Below, piece by piece: positions 57,631 to 64,000 of a stretch of 64,000 nucleotides of DNA (positions are counted from its first letter, which is position 1; every line of letters starts with the position of its first letter). The position numbers and the translations under genes were made by a program. Below the pieces are notes generated by a model. That model searched no databases. It was not told the DNA's origin and saw nothing but the letters and a program-made list of their open reading frames with translations. Source of the DNA: Trematomus loennbergii (taxonomy: Eukaryota > Chordata > Actinopteri > Perciformes > Nototheniidae); assembly GCA_012861695.1 (NCBI GenBank), contig JAAOOA010001167.1, positions 62,001 to 126,000 on the forward strand. Reading direction: 5' to 3'.

Positions 57631-57964
57631 TCAGCTCAAGTTGAGGTCTTCGTAAAGATACGGGTCCAGCTCACGGAGAGCATTGATCAGAACCCTGCTG
57701 GCTGCAGCTCCTTTTCTTCGCACCGCGTCCACCATCTCTCGTGCTCCGTCATTTTGGGGTTTGGCTCTGGCCGACGTCATTTCAGAATCATTGATGACTC
57801 CAGACTGAAAGAGTTTATCCAGAAGGTTCTTCAGGAGAGTTGGAGTCACTCTTTGAATGAACTCTGCCCGAACTGAGAACAGCCACTCGACTGCTGGGAC
57901 GCTGATCTCTGCTAGGACGCTGATCACTGCTGGGACATTTCTCTGGACAATTCATGCCTTGGAT
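57631..57964 (-). CDS. CARD exon with in-frame TGA near its start
   Basis: Acceptor TTTATCTTCCAG at 57976-57965. The CARD frame reads LFSVRAEFIQRVTPTLLKNL, then LDKLFQSGVINDSEMTSARA, AREMVDAVRRKGAAASRVLI and NALRELDPYLYEDLNLS with a stop at 57633-57631. This is a clear death-fold CARD of the ASC/NLRP1 type. Joined to the phase-2 donor of the previous exon, the frame is correct for the CARD but meets TGA after AGA TCC AAG GCA. An 18-bp repeat (TCC(C/T)AGCAG...ATCAGCG) lies at about 57890-57935. Confidence 0.8.
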
Positions 57965-60900
57965 CTGGAAGATAAACAGGGAAAACACTTTTGTTAACCA
58001 ACAATCACATTAAACTACGGAGCCCTGGAGGGTTCATAGAGAGAAAAATAAATAAAACGAGGCCACGCTTTATTAACTTGTGCGCACAAGATGTAATTCG
58101 TGGCCTCAATTTAAATAAAACGAGGCCACGCTTTATTAATTTGTGCGCACGATATACTTTCTCGTTACGCCATATTATTAGTTTAAACGTAGCAGCCTCG
58201 ATCTCTATTCAGCTGTTCTAATGAAGGGAAACACAGTGAAGTAAACAGTAAAAGGCACAGCTCTTTGCAGCTGGGGCTGCTCTTCTCAGATTCTGCTGAG
58301 TTACACGTTACTGCCTCCAGTGCCCTGTACGACGAAGCCAGTTCAACAGACCCTGGATATGTTTGAGTTACCCGGCTTAACTAACGCTAACAAACGCGAT
58401 CTCGCTAAACGGTCCTACGAAGCTGGTTATCAACTCAGTAAATCAACCAGGGTTTCTCTGTCCGGCTGAGAGCGCGTTCACGTGAAAGGGACAGGGTTAG
58501 CAACATTTGACCAATCACAAACATGGAGAAGCGTGCTGACAGCGCAGCGTCATACTTCATGAATGAATAGTAAATAGCAAATCCTGCTTCGTAGTACAGG
58601 CCACTGGTGCCGCAGAGATTTCATAAAGTGAAGGAGGTTTTCTTTCTATAAAACAGCTGTGGGCAGCAGATACTGTGAGAGTCACGGACAGGAATTCATA
58701 GATCAAAGCAGACTGGTTTACAGACTCTTCTGTTTTGCCAATCCGGTGCTTAAACAAATAGCTCTAAACCCCTGGCCAAAATTTCCCTAAATGAAGTCCG
58801 AGTTTGAAATATATCTCAAAGAATGTATTCACTGCCATTTCAACACATAAGCATAACAGTCTGCAATAAAACGGTTGTCTCTGTGCTCCACTTCCTACTT
58901 GACGCACAAAATACTTTCTCGTTCGCATGAAATAGTTTCTCTCCATGAACCTTTAGGGCAGGGGTGTCAAACTCAATTTCATCGCGGGCCACATTCGCAT
59001 AAAGGTTGCACTCAAAGGGCCGGTTGTAACTATATAAATATATAATATATATAAATAATGTATTATATTACATTATTGCCTCTGCATTGGATTATTATCA
59101 GATAGGATAATAACTTAGTAATTAACTACTTCTGAAAGCAGAAGTCCAGGGCAAATAATTGCAAGTCTCTTCAGTGCGCATGTCACAAAACGAGATGCAT
59201 TGTGGGACATGTATTTTATGGGCAACCTGCTTCTGTAAAGTGGCATGTACCGTATAATAAACGTATTATATTCTTTGCAAGCTCTTGCGGGGCCACATAA
59301 AATGAAGTTGCGGGCCGGATTTGGCCCCCGGGCCTTGAGTTTGACACCCCTGCTTTAGGGGCTCCGTATTAAACAGATCTCTTAAAAATTTAAGTAATTC
59401 GACATTCCCAGAGGGGGATTTCTGTTCACTTGAAGTTATAATATGTAACATTTCCTCATTAAAATGTGTAAAACTCCTCCAACTGTATTATTTATATTTT
59501 GTTGAGTTGTGTACAAACATTATCGCAAATGGTTCAGAGAGATGTGTAATTTTAATCAAGGTAACAGTACGTTCATCACGGTCTCCTGTAATGGCGGCGT
59601 ATCCACTTAAGCATTAGAAGCTGAAGACTACAACTCCCATAATGCCACGCTGTTTCACCACCGCACAACACTAGTTTTTATTATGGTTTTAGAATATAAC
59701 AGGTTGTGTGTTTAATGTAGTAAAGATGCGCTGCCATGGAGCCTTAATAGAGAATGCTATGAGATGGAGCTTTAGAGTTATCCAGTCTATCACTGGGTCT
59801 GAGCTCAGGTGGAGTCTTTACCTTCCAGTGACACGCGATAATCCCAGACTAACGTTTCCACCTTGGCCCTTGACCTTCAAATCCACTGTCTCTGTGCTCG
59901 TCGTCAGGGAAACTTGAAATGTCGGGTGGTAGTTCGGTCCAAACCTGGAATCAAATGTTTTACTCTGGAAACCAGAAGCAGAAGTTAAATGTTTATCTGG
60001 ATCTTTCCTGATTGTGAATCCACATGCAGATAAATGTGTGATAATGATCATTGTGTTTCTTTAGAGGAGTATCAGTGACTCACCTGAGGCTGAATGAAGA
60101 AGCCCTCAGGTTCACAGTGCACACTGTAACTGTGATCAATGTCCAGCTCACAGTCGGAGGAGATTGAGATGTTCACAGCACGTCTGTGTTTTTTAACAAC
60201 CTTCAGAAACAGGACATTTTGATCAATTTAAAACAACATGTTGACAGACCTGCTCTACAGAGATATAAGAATTACAATCAATTAAGAATAACATCATGAG
60301 GACATATGTGAGTAGATTAATTAAAGTGTATAGGTTAGATATTTTTGGATGAAATTCCAATTCTCCAACACGTTTTTTTATATATTTATTAGGGTTGTTT
60401 ACGGAGCCCCTAAAGGCTCATGAAGTATCTTGTGCGCACGATACACTCAGAGACATGTTTTGTCTATATCTGAGACCTGTAATATATTGATGAAAAACAG
60501 TATAATAGGGGACCTTTAAGGCTTCGATTAGGGTTGGACTCCCAAAATACTTCCCTTCAATCTTTCAGTTGTTGAGTGTTTCAACTGAGCCTTTCAGTAT
60601 TTGCTAACCATCTGATTTACTGTCGATGTTAATTATGTAACCTGCCATTCATACATTCATCATCACATTATTGATATAATACTTATGTTATTCTGTAGTT
60701 TATATATTCTTAGCAGTTCATGATTATTTCATTGATAAAGAACCGTTTTATGTGTTTTGTGTGTGAAGTAAATCAGCCTATGTTCACAGAGGAAACTCAG
60801 ATTCTCAGATGATGAGACTAATCGTGTTCTCATATCATCTCTCTCAGTAGGGAGCTTGGGGACACAACTTCTTAACGTTTCTTTTTACGTATTTTAAAGT

Positions 60901-63870
60901 ATTAAGGTATCGAGTTTGATAACCGAAGTAGAGTGTGGCACTCCACGTAAATAATTAAGAATTCATTATTAAATCTGCACAAGAAATATACGCAAAAAAG
61001 TTCAGTTCAGATAGATCTGATTCTTCTCACAACCAAGACAGTTTGAAAAGAGGCAGTGGCTCAGTCAGTAGGGGCTTGGACTGTGAGCTGTAGGGTCGCC
61101 GGTTCAAGTCCCCGAACAGACGTAAAATATGGAGTTGGACTGCTACTTGGAGAGGTCCCAGTTCACCTCCTGCCCTGCCGTGGTGCCCTTGAGCAAGGCA
61201 CCGGACAACCCCCCACCCTCCCACTCCCATTGCTCCCCGGGCGCTGTACACTAGCTGCCCACTGCTCCTAGTACTAGACTCCTGGTACTAGGATGGGTTA
61301 AAGCAGAGAACACATTTCACTGAGTGTGCATTTATGTGTGACCTTTAAAGAGGGTTTCATCCCTCCAATTCTATTCTATTCAGTAGGGAGCCTGGGGCCA
61401 CAACTTCTCTGTGGAAACAGCTGTGGTTTAAAACAAGCATTTAGGCTGATGGTGAGCACATTACCTCCTCCTCAAGGACGTTGTTCTGCAGCAGAAACAC
61501 ATCCAGTATTTGTTCCACTCGGCCCGGGGGTCGTAGGAACAGCAGAATTTGGCCCTTTATTCGCCACTTCAGAAGCCTTTTCAATGTATCGATGATAAGG
61601 CCAAAGAGAGAGAGGTGAAGCACCTTCACCACCACGTGAGTGTGTGTGACCTCCAGCGGCTCCAAGATGCTCAGGCCTTCATCAGTGATGTGGACGACAG
61701 ACAACAGGCCGTCCAGGAGCAGCGCTGTGGAGCAAAGAGCTGGTCATCTGTTGCATTGCTGCTAACACAGCTTCATCATCTTCAATGTCACACCACTTTA
61801 GCTCAGAGCTAATGTTCATCTAATGTCATTCACTTCGGAGCCTCACTGGGATGTACCAGTTTATATCCTTCACCTTTTATTTGTAATGTTTAATTATTGT
61901 TCCGTCCCCCTGTGATCTTTCTGGATGTGAGCGTGCGTAATTATCTTCTAATTCACAAGACTGCTGAAATGTTTGTAATCTGCAGCCAGAGCAGCTTGAC
62001 TGTGTCCGGTCTCATGTCTGAGTGATTCTCTAGATGTGTGAAGAGTTCTCTAAAGCTTTCAGGGCGTAGAAAGTCTAACTTATAAATATTGTTGTCTGTC
62101 GTTTTGTTTTGTACATGCTTCAGCCAGACTGACAATGTAAAGAGCAGAAAGAGCAAGAGATGGATAACAAAGTCATAATTAATCAAACTGCTAGCTGAGA
62201 GTGAGAGTTAGCGTTGAGTTAGCACTGTTAGCAGCTAAACATGCTGTGGACTGACAGGTCACAGTTTAAATGTCTTTAATATCCAGTGAGGAGACTGCAG
62301 AGGACCCAAAGAAAATCCAACTCAGTATTTAGAGCTGCATTGCATCGTATGCTTCAATAATGATGTCATGAAACACATCCACTAAATGGATGTTTTAATC
62401 ATTTCATTCTACTTTTTGGGGACTCAACTATTTTGAATGTAAAGAACAGATTTGGTGTCTGAATTATCTTATCAAGGTTCAAGGTTCTTATTTAGTCATA
62501 CGTACATAGCTACAGTGCAGTTGTGCCGATGAAAATCTTATGTCACAGGCTTCTCCAACAGAGCAACACAAAACACAGATACACAGAAAAATATATATAA
62601 AAATATAGTGCAAGTAAATAGTAAATACAAAAAGAAATAGTTTTAAAAAAGTGAAATAGTGCAATAAGAGTCTATATGCAAGTTATTGAAATAGGATATA
62701 TAGGTAAATAGATACATAATTTTTAAATATTTTTTAAGTAGCAGCCAGATGAATTAGGGATGTTGTTTCAACTGTTCAGGTGTTTAACAGATTTTGCTTC
62801 AACAGTTCTGGTGGTTAACAGTCTTATTGTCTTTGTTAAACTAGTTAACTTTTGAACAGTAGTGGATGGTATAAGGTGCTAAACATTATATAAGTGTATT
62901 TGTTAACACTGCAGATGTCTTTACCATCCTCTGTCTCGCTGTGTGGCAGGTGGAGCTGGCAGACGGCAGCTTCATCAGAACACTTCACGTCGAACAGCGG
63001 CCCTGCTGCCTGCTTGCCAGCTGATTGGAGGAGGCTCTCATCCCAAGTTGCCGCCCTGTACAGAAGCTCCGCCTCCTGAGCCATGACGAACACCAGGCCA
63101 GTCGAAGCACACTGGAACATACCTGGACCAGGACACCTGAACCTGTAGACACACAAGAGACAAGTTACTACAACAAGCCTTCACTGGCCTGTGTTCTGAC
63201 TGACAGGTGTTCATCCAGCTGGAGTCTGACCTGGAGGAGGGTTTGTTGAAAGATCTGAAACACCTGATGATTACAGGAGCATCACTGAAGATGTGTCCAC
63301 ATGCATCAGAATGTGTGTAAACACATTTTCATTAATTAACTAAATGTCTAGTCCAGCGAGGATCTAGACTGGTACAAGAAAACAATCCTACACACAGAGG
63401 CATTATCTTATTGATGTCTGCTGGAAAGAGATTGGATGCAATACCTCAAGCTGAAAGACTTGAAATTAAACACAATTAAATAAATATATATTTTCAATGT
63501 GTTTAAAATAATATGTGGTCATGTTATAGGATTACCTGTATGAAGACTCAGTTGTGTGTTCAGGTGAGAAGGATTCAGGAGCCTGGAACAAACAAAGTTA
63601 TTTATTTTATTAGAAATCAAGTTAAGTTCTAGCTTCAACTCTCAACTGCTCCTCTCTCACCTTTCTGTCTGTCTTCACTTCCTGTTCCACATCGGAGTCA
63701 CCTGATGGAGAGAAGAGGTGACGGAGAACAATAATAATAAAACAATACATTCTTGTACTATAAATACCTTTTAAGATCAGATGTATTGTACAATATCTTG
63801 ATGAATGGAGGGTATGGTTCAGTACTCACAGTTCTTCTGTATCTTGGCTGTGATTGTCTCGTCATTGATC
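57631..63870 (-). CDS. FIIND-CARD inflammasome gene (NLRP1/CARD8-like), C-terminal part
   Basis: Eight exons join on the minus strand: 63870-63830, 63701-63661, 63582-63536, 63142-62925, 61724-61465, 60200-60084, 59964-59822 and 57964-57631. Exons 1-7 agree in splice phase. They encode a short linker, the FIIND domain (ZU5 then UPA; autoprocessing module of NLRP1 and CARD8) and a C-terminal CARD that would recruit caspase-1. In fish such ends occur on large NACHT-LRR proteins; those exons would lie beyond 64000. An in-frame TGA appears four codons after the CARD exon acceptor. The gene is convergent with cox5a. Confidence 0.85.
58016..59369. mobile_element. Inverted-repeat element with nested hAT MITE
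   Basis: Left end TACGGAGCCCTGGAGGGTTC; the right end, once the nested MITE is removed, reads CATGAACCTTTAGGGGCTCCGTA. The interior has two direct copies of ACGAGGCCACGCTTTATTAA (58054 and 58117) and TTGTGCGCAC motifs. A solo terminus of the same family (ACGGAGCCCCTAAAGGCTCA) lies at about 60400. It lies in the intron before the CARD exon. Confidence 0.65.
58959..59352. mobile_element. hAT MITE with perfect 8-bp target duplication
   Basis: Termini CAGGGGTGTCAAACTCAAT and TTGAGTTTGACACCCCTG; CTTTAGGG at 58951-58958 and 59353-59360. It interrupts the right terminal repeat of the element 58016-59369. Confidence 0.88.
59370..59821. other. Intron sequence, nothing recognised
   Basis: No exon or repeat identified. 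Confidence 0.4.
59822..59964 (-). CDS. FIIND, UPA subdomain exon 2
   Basis: 143 bp, phase 0 in and 2 out. Encodes SKTFDSRFGPNYHPTFQVSL, then TTSTETVDLKVKGQGGNVSL. The FGPNYHPTF(Q/E)V motif is diagnostic of fish FIIND ends. Donor GTAAAG. Confidence 0.85.
60084..60200 (-). CDS. FIIND, UPA subdomain exon 1
   Basis: 117 bp, phase 0 both sides. Encodes VVKKHRRAVNISISSDCELD, then IDHSYSVHCEPEGFFIQPQ, a standard UPA segment. Donor GTGAGT. Confidence 0.85.
60201..61049. other. Intron of the FIIND-CARD gene, mostly unassigned
   Basis: Contains the short terminal-repeat piece at about 60393-60450 noted above. The rest is AT-rich unassigned sequence. Confidence 0.4.
61050..61335 (+). mobile_element. 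tRNA-derived SINE
   Basis: A-box-like TGGCTCAGTCAGTAGG, B-box GCCGGTTCAAGTCCC, then a body with CCCAGTTCACCTCCTGCCCT and the tail GGGTTAAAGCAGAGAACACA, TTTCACTGAGTGTGC. More complete than the inverted copy at 13110-13236. Confidence 0.8.
61465..61724 (-). CDS. FIIND, ZU5/UPA junction exon
   Basis: 260 bp. Encodes LLLDGLLSVVHITDEGLSIL, then EPLEVTHTHVVVKVLHLSLF, RIKGQILLFLRPPGRVEQIL and DVFLLQNNVLEEE. The FIIND self-cleavage point (Phe-Ser in human proteins) should lie near the start of this exon. Here the nearest serine is in GLLSVV with Leu before it, so autoprocessing cannot be assumed. Confidence 0.88.
61725..62470. other. Intron sequence, nothing recognised
   Basis: No exon or repeat family identified. 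Confidence 0.4.
62470..62832 (-). mobile_element. LINE 3' tail, minus strand
   Basis: Begins AAGGTTCAAGGTTCTTATTT, contains CACAGGCTTCTCCAACAGAG and ends near AACAGTCTTATTG: the complement of the 3' end at 42840-43155. Lies in the intron after the FIIND ZU5 exon. Confidence 0.75.
62925..63142 (-). CDS. FIIND, ZU5 subdomain exon
   Basis: 218 bp. Encodes FRCPGPGMFQCASTGLVFVM, then AQEAELLYRAATWDESLLQS, AGPLFDVKCSDEAAVCQLHL and PHSETED. This is the canonical N-terminal part of FIIND. Intact, phase 2 in and 1 out. Confidence 0.9.
63143..63535. other. Intron sequence, nothing recognised
   Basis: No exon or repeat identified. Confidence 0.4.
63536..63582 (-). CDS. FIIND-CARD gene, exon leading into FIIND
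   Basis: 47 bp, phase 0 in and 2 out. Encodes APESFSPEHTTESSY, the short lead-in (F-x-PE...TES-x-Y) usually found just before the FIIND start YRFRCPGPG in fish proteins. Confidence 0.75.
63661..63701 (-). CDS. FIIND-CARD gene, linker exon b
   Basis: 41 bp, phase 1 in and 0 out. Encodes DSDVEQEVKTDRK after a split Cys codon; donor GTGAGA. Confidence 0.65.
63830..63870 (-). CDS. FIIND-CARD gene, linker exon a
   Basis: 41 bp between acceptor CCCTGCAG and donor GTGAGT, phase 2 in and 1 out. Encodes INDETITAKIQKN. No domain. Confidence 0.6.
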
Positions 63871-64000
63871 CTGCAGGGATGAACACAATCCAACAGTTTG
63901 AGATCAAGTTAAAATAATAGTTTGTTCTTTGAGTTAGTCAGCTTCAGAGTCCTGACTGATCCAATGCTTTACATCACATCATATCTTCTCTGCAAACACT

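Overview
The window is teleost fish nuclear DNA. Three things show this: a vertebrate intron-exon gene for cytochrome c oxidase subunit 5A, two different fish-type NLR immune genes, and a dense load of teleost transposons (hAT, TTAA-inserting and long-inverted-repeat DNA elements, LINEs, tRNA-derived SINEs, a small LTR element). The species cannot be told from the sequence. No bacterial-style operons, CRISPR arrays, rRNA genes or free-standing tRNA genes were seen.

Left part (1-11.5 kb, minus strand): the 5' two thirds of an NLRC3-like NLR gene. Four exons could be placed with matching splice phases: start exon 11356-11480, repeat exon 5554-5646, short exon 2327-2394 and the large FISNA-NACHT exon 337-2181. 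The LRR exons would lie left of position 1. The NACHT exon has three small frameshifts and a 54-bp in-frame duplication, so this copy is a pseudogene or contains base-calling errors. Its introns are filled with transposons, including a 5.3-kb inverted-repeat element (5809-11100) that itself carries a hAT element with a perfect 8-bp target duplication.

Middle (11.5-47 kb): mostly nested mobile DNA. A Tx1/L1-type LINE (minus strand, about 13.24-17.9 kb) is followed by a second inverted-repeat element (17942-20749, 7-bp target duplication) and a third of another family (20851-24960). The third contains a small, rearranged LTR element with a GC-rich interior. Then come L2-type LINE tails, hAT BED-finger remnants, a 2.7-kb GT array with five higher-order copies, and a 3.65-kb element (32469-36118) with inverted repeats of about 136 bp. 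That last element encloses an intact three-exon gene for a predicted 113-residue two-zinc-finger protein, which is the most unusual object in the window. Further right are a LINE split by an inverted-repeat MITE, more LINE tails, an element (43462-45574) carrying host-like exons, and a broken C2H2 zinc-finger fragment.

Right part (47-64 kb): cox5a on the plus strand (exons at 48500, 49534, 51032 and a 3'UTR exon at 54921). It is preceded by a 32-bp minisatellite of about 33 copies. The second half of exon 2 (about 13 codons and the splice donor) is missing or unrecognisable. Convergent to it on the minus strand is the 3' part of a FIIND-CARD gene (NLRP1/CARD8-type inflammasome architecture), whose exons join in phase from 63870 down to 59822. 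The CARD exon at 57631-57964 carries an in-frame TGA shortly after its acceptor. The N-terminal exons lie beyond 64000.

All calls rest on reading the sequence and on remembered family features. No database search was done.
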